DNA from: Chloroflexota bacterium
GTDB lineage: Bacteria; Chloroflexota; Ktedonobacteria; Ktedonobacterales; Ktedonobacteraceae
DNA length: 50,807 bases
Direction: 5' to 3'
NCBI GenBank assembly: GCA_902812455.1
Contig: CADDZH010000026.1
Coordinates: 1-50,807, forward strand
Shown here in pieces: positions 34,038-42,956 of the stretch. The notes beneath the pieces are model-generated. The model searched no databases. It was given only the letters and a program-made list of their open reading frames with translations, and had not been told where the DNA came from. Every line of letters starts with the position of its first letter. Within the stretch, counting starts at the first letter, position 1. The translations under genes and the position numbers were made by a program.

Positions 34038-34673
34038 ATGTTCTGTCCGATTTGCAATACTGATCCGTGTGTAATTCTGCCTGATGAGGCTCGAATACCT
34101 GAGGGATACGAGAGGTATAGTAGTTACCTCTACAAATCAACTTTCGGGGAGAATGGAAAGTTACAGGATCATGTCTCTGATGGTAAGCTTCTGCAAGTAT
34201 ACATGCATGCCGTCGCTCTTGGCCTTGAATCAGTAGATAATGACCCTCCTGAAAGAAACGATGATCGGCGGCCCTCCCAAGTTACAAATGATTACTGGAT
34301 TTATGCCTATAGGCAGCAAGGCTTCTATCCAGAAGGCACGGAAGAAGGGTCAGGGAAGTGGATGGTGTTTGTGCCAAGAGACAAAGTAGATAGCATGTGG
34401 CACATCATCGCTGAAGCAGTCAGACAGGGACGCTTGGGACGCTCTGCAAAAGTTGCAACTGCCCGCCCTAACCGCAACGCAATCAACCCGAATGAGCATG
34501 TGATCTGTGTCTACACCTATAATCATGAAGATGTGGAAGATGTGATGCGTATTCGGGCGACATTGCGTGAGCTTGGAATCACCTGGAAAATCCCATATAA
34601 AACTGATAGCGCCACGAGAGCAGGTCTATACCAAGTCCGAGGCCATACTCGTATTAGTAAGTATTACGAATAG
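34038..34673 (+). CDS. DUF1917/BLES03-like protein with CxxC start
   Basis: AAAGGAG lies 9 bases before the ATG at 34038, chosen over GTG at 34011; 211 residues. It starts MFCPICNTDPC, a probable zinc-binding knuckle. The body carries YWIYAYRQ, GKWMVFVPRDKVDSMWHII, GRLGRSAKVATARPN and VICVYTYNHEDVEDVMRIR. I match this by memory to the DUF1917 (BLES03-like, putative phosphothreonine lyase fold) family. That family's function in bacteria is unknown. The gene follows herA after 212 bases of gene-free DNA in which I see no further feature and precedes an HNH gene by 20 bases. Confidence 0.6.
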   Translation: MFCPICNTDPCVILPDEARIPEGYERYSSYLYKSTFGENGKLQDHVSDGKLLQVYMHAVALGLESVDNDPPERNDDRRPSQVTNDYWIYAYRQQGFYPEGTEEGSGKWMVFVPRDKVDSMWHIIAEAVRQGRLGRSAKVATARPNRNAINPNEHVICVYTYNHEDVEDVMRIRATLRELGITWKIPYKTDSATRAGLYQVRGHTRISKYYE

Positions 34674-34693
34674 GACAACAGAGGAAAAATCAC

Positions 34694-35185
34694 ATGGCTC
34701 AGCAAGAAGACAGGCCGAAGCAATATCGCCTTACCATTGAGCTTGTTCCAAAAACGTGCTGGTATAACAATTTACGCAAAGTGATGTCACGAACAGCCTG
34801 GGATAAGCTGCGCAAACAAGTCTATGCTCAGTACCAGCATCGATGTGGTATTTGCGCTGCAACTGGACAACTACACTGCCATGAGATATGGGTGTATAAC
34901 GACGAGGAACATATTCAGACACTCAAAGGCTTTATTGCTCTTTGTGAATGGTGCCACCATGTAAAACACCTTGGACACGCTGGCATCTTAGCAAGGGAAG
35001 GGAAGCTGGATTATGAGCGGGTGATTGCTCACTTTTTGAAGATCAACGGCTGTTCCAAAGAGGACTTTGAACGCTATACTGTGCAGGCCTTTACCCAATG
35101 GGAAGAGCGTTCTCGCTACGAGTGGAGAACTGATCTGGGTGAATATGCCCATCTTGTACCGCCTGCTAGGGAAGACCAGCCATGA
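34694..35185 (+). CDS. HNH-type zinc-binding protein
   Basis: GAGGA precedes the ATG. The 163 residues contain a beta-beta-alpha metal fold: HRCGICAATGQLHCHEIWVYND supplies the first CxxC and the His of HNH, and FIALCEWCHHVKHLGHA the second CxxC and final His pair. The N-terminal part KTCWYNNLRKVMSRTAWDKLRKQVY is the usual lead-in of small HNH endonucleases. Whether it cuts DNA or only binds it cannot be told. It follows the DUF1917-like gene and probably shares its transcript. Confidence 0.75.
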   Translation: MAQQEDRPKQYRLTIELVPKTCWYNNLRKVMSRTAWDKLRKQVYAQYQHRCGICAATGQLHCHEIWVYNDEEHIQTLKGFIALCEWCHHVKHLGHAGILAREGKLDYERVIAHFLKINGCSKEDFERYTVQAFTQWEERSRYEWRTDLGEYAHLVPPAREDQP

Positions 35186-35309
35186 AAGGCTTCGCTTATT
35201 CTGCTTAATATATCTACATGCTCCCTCTCGAAGTAGAAGAATTACTTGCTTGCTTGCAATTGCCAGCTTTTCTCTCTGAGAGCACTTCTTACTCATACCA
35301 CCCTAATTC

Positions 35310-35537
35310 CTACTGTTCGCTCTCCTCCCGCACCTGCCGCATCCATTTCTTCGCAGTCGTCCTGCTCATGCCGAGTGCCTTGGCAACTTCACGGACTTTC
35401 GCAGTGGGATGTGCCGCCAGAAATAGCTTGATGCGCTGGTAATTGTCAATGGAGTGGCTGATGATGTTCCTTCTGGTTTGAGGTTGTGCGCTCTGGTTTT
35501 CGTCGTGGACCATAAATGCGCTCGGCCATCTCCTCAA
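35310..35537 (-). CDS. Small HTH protein overlapping the bax1 3' end
   Basis: The reading frame (75 codons, TTG start; ATG at 35513) contains VREVAKALGMSRTTAKKWMRQVREESE, a clear helix-turn-helix of the resolvase/MerR-like kind, following DNYQRIKLFLAAHPTAK. Its first 31 codons overlap the end of the larger minus-strand gene in another frame, and no good ribosome site is seen. It may be a small regulator or the remnant of a transposase-type DNA-binding domain. Confidence 0.5.
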   Translation of the reverse strand: MRRWPSAFMVHDENQSAQPQTRRNIISHSIDNYQRIKLFLAAHPTAKVREVAKALGMSRTTAKKWMRQVREESEQ

Positions 35538-36738
35538 CCTTTTCCATGACCTCTTTGAGTACGGGCTTTTGCTGGAAAAAGATCACCTCGCTTGGTGTGT
35601 CTTGAAAGGCTTCTTCTGTGACGCTCAGCCCTTTATAGACGAGCAGGAGGAGATGCGCACAGTTGGCGGCGCGAACCTTTTCTACCTTGCGGCGCAGGTA
35701 CTCTGGATGCCAGAAGCCGGCCAGCTCGATCAGTATTTTGCGCCGCTCATCCTGCTTGTCAATGAGGGCAAAGTCGGGGATCATCACGGTGTCTCCCAGT
35801 GGGAGCACTTCGTCCTCGCGAGTAAGCAGCCAGTGCCCGCGCTTGCTGCCGAACTTCTCCTCGAACTCACGCGCAAAGTCCGCTTCCAGGCGGCTATCAA
35901 ATGCGCCGCTCTGCTTAAAATGTGTTTGCAAGGAAGATGTGTAATCAAGCCGGTAGGCTGCTGTTGTTGCCAGTTGAGGTGGATGCACTATCGCGGTCAT
36001 GCGCCACTGCTCACAAAGCAGCAGCGCCGGTAAAAATGCTGCGAATTGCCGCCCGTAGCGGGTGGTTGCGCTGACGAAAGGCGAGATCGGGCCGTCGAGG
36101 TCGATGACATAGCCGTCGTGCTGCGATCGAATCCAGAACATCAGTTTAAACAGTTTCAAATATTTCCACAGGTCTTTGTAATTACTATGCACCTCGATCC
36201 GCACCTGGCTGGCCCAGTAGAGCACACCGCGCGCCAGCTCCAGGTTATAGCGAGCGATAAGCCCTTGCGCTGTCCATTCCGGCCCCAGGTCGCTGAGCAA
36301 ATAGGTCGCAGGTCGATCCGCGAAAAGTGTTGTCTCTACCTGCTCTGGAGGGATACATAGTTCACCTGCCACGCTCTTCACTACTTCATCGCGCGTTTGC
36401 GCATGAAACAACTGTGGAGTCGTAAATACCGGGCCGCAGGCAAAGAGCCGCTCGCGCAACTGGACTGGAGGAAGTGGCGTTGCCAGGGGGGTAAAGACTG
36501 CCGCATCGGTGAGCACTTTGGCCAGGCCACGCACGACCACATAGTCAACGCGCTCGCCCATATAGCGTTCCAGGGTTTGATCCCAGGCCTCCTTCGGCTG
36601 ATTCTTGTGCTTTCGTAGCAGTCCTAGCAGATCATTGGCAGTTTGCAGCCAGTATGGATCGTGCTCGTCAAGCATGTTGATCACTAGCTCTGAGCCGCGC
36701 AACTGTAGTCTCGGCCTGACAAGATCAGCCGTGAGCAT
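35446..36738 (-). CDS. bax1: Bax1-like nuclease (DUF790), partner of XPB
   Basis: The ATG at 36738 overlaps the XPB stop by one base (TGATG), so the pair is translationally coupled. The 430-residue protein matches the DUF790/Bax1 family: N-terminal LTADLVRPRLQLRGSELVI, then WLQTANDLLGLLRKHKNQPKEAWDQTLE and VVVRGLAKVLTDAAVF. The C-terminal PD-(D/E)xK-type nuclease core is MIPDFALIDKQDERRKILIELAGFW. In archaea Bax1 is the nuclease that works with XPB helicase, cutting unwound DNA in a nucleotide-excision-like pathway. An archaeal-type pair in a bacterium is documented mainly in a few thermophilic and Chloroflexota lineages. Confidence 0.85.
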   Translation of the reverse strand: MLTADLVRPRLQLRGSELVINMLDEHDPYWLQTANDLLGLLRKHKNQPKEAWDQTLERYMGERVDYVVVRGLAKVLTDAAVFTPLATPLPPVQLRERLFACGPVFTTPQLFHAQTRDEVVKSVAGELCIPPEQVETTLFADRPATYLLSDLGPEWTAQGLIARYNLELARGVLYWASQVRIEVHSNYKDLWKYLKLFKLMFWIRSQHDGYVIDLDGPISPFVSATTRYGRQFAAFLPALLLCEQWRMTAIVHPPQLATTAAYRLDYTSSLQTHFKQSGAFDSRLEADFAREFEEKFGSKRGHWLLTREDEVLPLGDTVMIPDFALIDKQDERRKILIELAGFWHPEYLRRKVEKVRAANCAHLLLLVYKGLSVTEEAFQDTPSEVIFFQQKPVLKEVMEKVEEMAERIYGPRRKPERTTSNQKEHHQPLH

Positions 36739-38102
36739 CAATCGGCCTCCCGTCGTATACGCCGCCGTAAGGCCCTGCTTTCTTCAAGCGTCTTGCGAGC
36801 GATTACTTCAAAGAGCACGGCCTGCCTGTTCTCGACCTTGCGCAGCACTCGTCCCAGCCGCTGGACGTATTCGCGCTCGCCCGATGTGCCACCCAGCACG
36901 ATAGCGATCTTCGCTTCCGGCACATCGACACCTTCGTTCAGGACTTTGGAAGTGACGATCGCGCGATAACGTCCTGTTTGAAAGCCATCGAGAATATGCT
37001 TGCGCTCGGCTGCGCTGGTTTCGTGGGTGATAGCCGGAATGAGATGGCGGTGAGCAATCTCGTAAACCACTGCATTGTGTTCGGTGAAGACAAGCACGCG
37101 CTCGCTGGCGTATTCGCACAGCAGGGCATCGAGCGCCGTAAATTTTCCCTGGCAACTACCAAGCAACTGCAAAAGGCGCTGGCGAGCGAGAAGGGCGCGG
37201 CGCGCCAGCGCGTCAGTAGCAGAGAGGCGCATCAATTCTATGAGCCATTGCGGGCCATGACGCTGTGGTAATTGCCGCGAGCGCACGAATTCCATGTAGA
37301 TCGCGTAGTCGGCATCGTATCGTACACGCTCTTCGGTCGAAAGATCGACACGTATGCGCTCCGTGCGATAGTGTGCAAGTTGCTTCCCAGCGAGGTCCTC
37401 AATCCGCTTCGTATAGACAATTGGCCCGACCAGGTCATCTACACGCCAGCGACCGCCGGCCTGTTCATGCTCTTCGGGATAGGTTGCTGTCAGCCCTAAA
37501 CGCAGCGGGGCCGGCGCCATCAGAGCAGCTTCCCCCCAGCTAGGCGCGGGCAGGTGATGCACCTCGTCAAAAATAATCAATTTGAAAGCGTTGCCGTACT
37601 CGGCCATCAAGTCGCCTGCCGAGTGGTAGGTGGTGACGGTGAGCGGCAAGATATTCTTCTCGCCGCTGTAATAGACACCTATCTCAGTGGCAAAGGCGTT
37701 GACCAGCCGCGCATACCACTGGTGCAGCAAATCAATGGTTGGAGCGACGACCACGCTCGAGCGATTCACGCGGTGGATGGCCTGGATAGCGACAAATGTT
37801 TTGCCTGCTCCTGTCGGCAGCACAATGCTCCCGCGCCTTCCCGCTTGCTCCCAGGCAGCCAGCGCAGCCAACTGGTAATCGTGCGGCTCGCGCATCTCCT
37901 GCAAGGGAAGATTGAGCGCTTGCCAGCGAGGAACAGTATCGCGAACTCCCTGATCCTGCAAGTAAGGCTGGAGCGAGCCATAATGGTAGCCTTCGCAGCG
38001 CCAGCGCTCTTTGATCAGCTTGAATGGCGCAGGAGGTCGCTCTTGCGCATCCACGTCCCGCAGGACAAGCGTACCGCCCTGGTAATACACCGACTTACTC
38101 AT
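36738..38102 (-). CDS. xpb: XPB/Rad25-like DNA helicase
   Basis: The 454-residue superfamily-2 helicase has a short N-terminal damage-recognition-like region (about 1-70). Motif Q-like HDYQLAALAAW, Walker A LPTGAGKT (Lys101) and the DExH box IIFDEVHHLP follow. Motif III GLTATYPEE is present; the second RecA domain has VTSKVLNEGVDVPEAKIAIVLGG and the motif VI arginine segment QRLGRVLRK. XPB opens DNA for repair, paired with Bax1 (next gene, overlapping). The promoter must lie within 38103-38248, a gap also holding an AT-rich stretch and the start of a transporter remnant. Confidence 0.9.
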   Translation of the reverse strand: MSKSVYYQGGTLVLRDVDAQERPPAPFKLIKERWRCEGYHYGSLQPYLQDQGVRDTVPRWQALNLPLQEMREPHDYQLAALAAWEQAGRRGSIVLPTGAGKTFVAIQAIHRVNRSSVVVAPTIDLLHQWYARLVNAFATEIGVYYSGEKNILPLTVTTYHSAGDLMAEYGNAFKLIIFDEVHHLPAPSWGEAALMAPAPLRLGLTATYPEEHEQAGGRWRVDDLVGPIVYTKRIEDLAGKQLAHYRTERIRVDLSTEERVRYDADYAIYMEFVRSRQLPQRHGPQWLIELMRLSATDALARRALLARQRLLQLLGSCQGKFTALDALLCEYASERVLVFTEHNAVVYEIAHRHLIPAITHETSAAERKHILDGFQTGRYRAIVTSKVLNEGVDVPEAKIAIVLGGTSGEREYVQRLGRVLRKVENRQAVLFEVIARKTLEESRALRRRIRREAD

Positions 38103-38248
38103 GCACTATATGATAACAGAGTTATCTTGCGAAGGCTAGAGTATTTGTTCCAATTGAAAGCCCTGACACCTATATAGCATGTATTCCGTATAGACACTAG
38201 AAACAAGAGAGGAGCTATGGCCAGCAGAGGTGCCAGGAGGAGCATATC

Positions 38249-38464
38249 ATGGTATTAGCGCGCTTCCTTCTGGGAATCCCGGTCTCTACCACCCACGTCA
38301 TTTCCTCGGCCATCATGGGTATAGGCGCGACCAAAAGGTTGTCGGTCGTTCGCTGGGGGATCGCGGGGCGCATTGTCCTTGCCTGGGTAGTAACAATTCC
38401 CGCATGCATTGCCCTTGGCCTGGCCATCTACTACCTGCTGCATTTCATCACAGGCATGAGGTAA
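38249..38464 (+). pseudogene. C-terminal remnant of a PiT phosphate transporter
   Basis: The 71 codons encode LLGIPVSTTHVISSAIMGIGATKRLSVVRWG and a last membrane helix, which is the conserved C-terminal repeat of PiT/PHO4 transporters (GIPVSTTHV...GATKR). Complete members have more than 300 residues; no upstream sequence in any frame restores the rest. GGAGGAGC lies before the ATG, so a peptide could still be made, but a transporter cannot. Confidence 0.75.
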
Positions 38465-38485
38465 GGAAAGTCGAATGCTTCAACC

Positions 38486-38629
38486 ATGTCATCCTGAGCG
38501 AAGCGAAGGACCTCTCTCAATCGTTGAAGTGGTACAGGCAATTGCCCAGGCACGCCCATGTCATCCTGAGCGAAGCGAAGGATCTATCTCGATGGACACA
38601 GAGATGCTTCGCTGTGCTCAGCATGACAG
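38486..38629. repeat. Dispersed repeat A, two copies upstream of the alkyltransferase-like gene
   Basis: ATGTCATCCTGAGCGAAGCG appears at 38486 and 38558, and the second copy ends in the inverted arm GCTCAGCATGACA. The open frame reaching into this region encodes CHPERSEG twice, showing the upstream extension of the neighbouring frame to be repeat-derived. Confidence 0.8.
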
Positions 38630-38681
38630 GTCGACGCTCAGGATAACAAGCATGCTACATAATGAAAGCGAGGTGAACGCA

Positions 38682-39155
38682 ATGGCTAGTGAAGCAACCC
38701 CCACGCGTGAGCAGGTGGAAACGCTTATGGCGCGTGTCTTTGCCCTGGTTCGAGCATGCCCTGCAGGGCGTGTGACGACGTATGGCTGGATCGGGAAAGC
38801 TTTGGGCTACCCGCGTGGCGCGCGCATGATCGGCTGGATGATGAACGAAGCGCCAGAGGGTGTGCCGGCGCAGCGTGTTATCAATAGCAAAGGCGAGTTG
38901 TCCGGTAGCTGGGCATTCGGCCAGCGTGGCAAGATGCGCCAGTTGCTGGAGGCCGAGGGCATCACCTTCACGGAAGACGAACGGGTGGACCTCAAACGCT
39001 ATGGCTGGGACCCCTCACGCGATCTCAGCGGAGAGGGGTTGAGAAGCATTCTGGATAATGCCAGCCACATCGCTGTCACTGCCAGCCCGCGCCTGCTGCA
39101 TCTCCTGCGCAGCGATCCGGCCTCGCCACTGCGCGGTGTGCCACCAGCACCATAA
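38682..39155 (+). CDS. Alkyltransferase-like (ATL/MGMT-family) protein lacking the reactive cysteine
   Basis: The ATG at 38682 has GAGGTG 7 bases upstream; the longer frame only adds repeat DNA. The 157 residues match the DNA-binding domain of O6-alkylguanine-DNA alkyltransferase: VRACPAGRVTTYGWIGKALGYPRGARMIGWMMNE and then GVPAQRVINSKGELSG. The catalytic PCHRV motif of true transferases is PAQRV, so it cannot accept alkyl groups. ATL proteins with PWHR bind alkylated bases and hand lesions to excision repair; replacing His as well is less usual. The C-terminal tail (about 45 residues) is extra and unrecognised. Confidence 0.85.
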   Translation: MASEATPTREQVETLMARVFALVRACPAGRVTTYGWIGKALGYPRGARMIGWMMNEAPEGVPAQRVINSKGELSGSWAFGQRGKMRQLLEAEGITFTEDERVDLKRYGWDPSRDLSGEGLRSILDNASHIAVTASPRLLHLLRSDPASPLRGVPPAP

Positions 39156-39245
39156 ACACACTTGCCCCAGAGTGGTATCATTACTCTGAATAGACTGGTG
39201 TTTTTTGAGATCTTTTGCTCTTGTGGGAGAAAGGGCCAGAAGGAG

Positions 39246-39674
39246 ATGTATGCGCTGAGCGATCGCGTCAGGCTAGGAATCCTATGCTTTCTGCTGCTCG
39301 TCGTGCTGGGATTTCTGGCCTATACAACGGCAAATACCTTCCAGGCGGTTCATAGCTTCCAGCAGCAGTATAAGGCGGTCAAAGAGAAAGATGTGAGCGC
39401 CATTCGCCCCTGGATGACCATTCCCGTGATCTCCCGTCTTTACCATGTCCCTGAAGACTACCTGTACCACTCGCTTAATGTGAGCAATCCCGCTCCGTTC
39501 CGTAAAGCGACGCTCTACGAGATAGCGAGCAATAAAAAGCAGCCGGTAGACAAGGTCATACATACCCTTCAGCAAGCTATCCTGGCCTACCGGAAGGCTC
39601 ATCCCACCCCGACGGCAACGCAGCATACCGGTAGGAAACCTCTTACACCAGCGCCAGGGAGAACAAAATATTGA
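39246..39674 (+). CDS. Small anchored protein of unknown function
   Basis: The start is uncertain: the ATG at 39246 is directly preceded by AAGGAG, which is too close, and a GTG at 39198 is an alternative. From 39246 there are 142 residues. One N-terminal membrane helix (LGILCFLLLVVLGFLAYTTA) precedes an outside domain with IRPWMTIPVISRLYHVPEDYLYHSL and a helical KKQPVDKVIHTLQQAILAYRK, ending in a Pro/Thr/Arg tail. The repeating three-helix feel suggests a small LysM- or peptidoglycan-proximal module, but I cannot assign it. It overlaps the DedA gene start (TTGA), so they are coupled. Confidence 0.7.
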   Translation: MYALSDRVRLGILCFLLLVVLGFLAYTTANTFQAVHSFQQQYKAVKEKDVSAIRPWMTIPVISRLYHVPEDYLYHSLNVSNPAPFRKATLYEIASNKKQPVDKVIHTLQQAILAYRKAHPTPTATQHTGRKPLTPAPGRTKY

Positions 39675-40384
39675 ATGCGTTCTTTCTCAGTGCGCTGCAG
39701 CACTATGGGTACCTGGCGCTCTGGTTGATCGTTTTCCTTGCTTCCGCCGGCGCCCCCGTTTCTGGTACGCTGCTGCTCTTCGCAGCGGGAGGATTTGCTG
39801 CTCTTGGTGATCTCAACCCATTTATCCTGTTCCCGGTTGGTCTCAGTGCGGCTGTGATGGGAGACAATTTTACCTACTTCATTGGCCGGCGCGTGGGACC
39901 TCCCCTGCTGTCATGGCTTGAGCGGCAAAGGCGCTTCCGTTGGATTAAGCCTCAGGCCGTGGCGCGTGCGCGTGTCTACTTCCAGCATAGAGCAGCATGG
40001 ACAATCTTCATTACCCGCTTCCTGATCGTCTTTCTCGGTGGCCCAATAGATCTGGTTGCTGGGTTGGACCAATACCCATACCGTAAATTTCTCTTCTGGG
40101 ATGTGCTTGGCCAGATACTGGGAGTAATTATTCCTGTGGGCCTGGGGTATGGTTTTGCTGCAAGCTGGGAGGAAATAGCGGGTGTTTTTAGAACCTTCTC
40201 ATACCTCATTCTCGCCTTCGTGGTCGCTGTTATTCTTTTTGTTCTGCTTGTGCGCAGGATACGCCAGCGTAGACGAGCCAGGATTACCCAGGCCGAGGTG
40301 ACTGAGGCGCTTCAACAGATCGAGAGCAAAGCTAAGCAGGATACGGGGCCTTTACCTCTCCGTGATTCCTCTACCCCTCCGTGA
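39671..40384 (+). CDS. DedA-family membrane protein (SNARE-associated/VTT domain)
   Basis: The gene starts with TTG overlapping the upstream stop, with AGGGAGA before it. The 237-residue protein shows the DedA pattern: APVSGTLLLFAAGGFAALG, then AVMGDNFTYFIGRRVGPP (the conserved G-D-x-x-x-Y-x-I-G-R), and later IFITRFLIVFLGGPIDLVAGLDQYPYRKFL. The C-terminal third has two helices and a basic tail. DedA/VTT proteins move lipids (undecaprenyl phosphate or phosphatidylethanolamine in known cases) between membrane leaflets. The next genes make glycolipids, so lipid flipping is a plausible role. Confidence 0.88.
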   Translation: MNAFFLSALQHYGYLALWLIVFLASAGAPVSGTLLLFAAGGFAALGDLNPFILFPVGLSAAVMGDNFTYFIGRRVGPPLLSWLERQRRFRWIKPQAVARARVYFQHRAAWTIFITRFLIVFLGGPIDLVAGLDQYPYRKFLFWDVLGQILGVIIPVGLGYGFAASWEEIAGVFRTFSYLILAFVVAVILFVLLVRRIRQRRRARITQAEVTEALQQIESKAKQDTGPLPLRDSSTPP

Positions 40385-40395
40385 TTTAAGAACCA

Positions 40396-41505
40396 ATGAG
40401 GCAGGCATTGAAACCGACCATCTTGATTCTTACCACTCATACTGGGGGAGGACACCTCAATCTCGCTCAGGCGCTGAAGGATATGCTAGAGTCCACTTAT
40501 GACGTTGCTCTTGTAGATCCACAGCCTGATATTGTTGATCGCTACTACACAGTCGTCAGCCGGCATTTTTTGAAACTGTGGGACTGGCAATTTACTTCCA
40601 CCGATAATGTGCTTGCCGCATCGTGCTTACATGGCATAGTGACGCTGCTTAGTCGCAAGCGCCTGCACGGCATCATTGAGCACGTCCAGCCTCAACTCAT
40701 TATTACAACGCACGAATTTTTATCGTATGCAGTTGCCCGCGCTATCGAGCGAAGTTCAAGGCGCGTTCCGCTTGTCTTCCAGCTCACCGATCTGGGGCGG
40801 TTGCACATGACGTGGTTTATTGAAAAGCATGCCGATGCCTACCTGGCCCCAACACGTGAAATCTTCTCCCAATTGGTTGAGCGAGGCCTCGATAAACATC
40901 GCCTGTACCTTACGGGAAGGCCGGTGCGCCGCCAGTTTTTAGAAGTCTCTCCGAGTAGGAGAAGTAAAATACTGGAGGCGCTCAAGCTTGATCCGGCTGT
41001 ATTTACCATCTTTCTCCAGGGAGGCGCGAAGGGGTCTGCGGGAGTCGATCGGACTATCGACAGGATATTGAGCACGGGAGTACCTATGCAGGTGATCCTG
41101 GCGGTTGGTAATAACAAGGAAATGGCTGCGCGGTATGCGCATACAGAGAGGGTGCGAGCGCTGCCTTTTACCGAGGTGATCGCTCCTTATATGGCAGCGG
41201 CGGATGTGATAGCCGGTAAGGCAGGAGCAAGTTTTATAGCCGAAGCATTCACGTTAGAGAAGCCTTTTGTCGTCACAGCCTTTATCCCGGGCCAGGAGGC
41301 TCCCAACCTGCAATTCATCGAGCGGCATAACCTGGGCTGGGTTTGCCTGGAAACGGCAGCCCAGCAAGAGCTATTTGCCAGGATAGCGTGCAAGCCAGAG
41401 ATGATCGCCGGAAAGATGGAGAGCATCCGGGCCTATAAAGCCTGGAATATGGAGGCGAACCGCAATATTCCCCCTCTTATTGACCGCCTCGTTGATACTG
41501 CTTGA
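40396..41505 (+). CDS. MGDG-synthase-like glycosyltransferase (GT28 fold)
   Basis: The 369 residues match the monogalactosyldiacylglycerol synthase/UgtP group. The N-terminal segment ILILTTHTGGGHLNLAQALKDML is the acceptor domain start with the GGGH motif. The C-terminal half has IFLQGGAKGSAGVDRTIDRIL, LPFTEVIAPYMAAADVIAGKAGASFIAEAF (nucleotide-sugar binding, GK-G) and PGQEAPNLQFI. It transfers a hexose, or here possibly sulfoquinovose, to diacylglycerol at the cytoplasmic membrane. The gene follows dedA by 11 bases and faces the UDP-sulfoquinovose synthase gene 110 bases downstream. Confidence 0.82.
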   Translation: MRQALKPTILILTTHTGGGHLNLAQALKDMLESTYDVALVDPQPDIVDRYYTVVSRHFLKLWDWQFTSTDNVLAASCLHGIVTLLSRKRLHGIIEHVQPQLIITTHEFLSYAVARAIERSSRRVPLVFQLTDLGRLHMTWFIEKHADAYLAPTREIFSQLVERGLDKHRLYLTGRPVRRQFLEVSPSRRSKILEALKLDPAVFTIFLQGGAKGSAGVDRTIDRILSTGVPMQVILAVGNNKEMAARYAHTERVRALPFTEVIAPYMAAADVIAGKAGASFIAEAFTLEKPFVVTAFIPGQEAPNLQFIERHNLGWVCLETAAQQELFARIACKPEMIAGKMESIRAYKAWNMEANRNIPPLIDRLVDTA

Positions 41506-41614
41506 TGATCGTTGATTCCACCAACTATTGGATGCCGAGGTGAGGGCGATGCTTGCCATCGCCCCTATCCTCAATGATGAAGCGATCCCCGATTTTTGGT
41601 AGAGCCATGATCGC

Positions 41615-42916
<1,302 letters not shown>

Positions 42917-42956
42917 TTAACATATTATGACTATTTCGTCACGGGGTCATAGGTTA

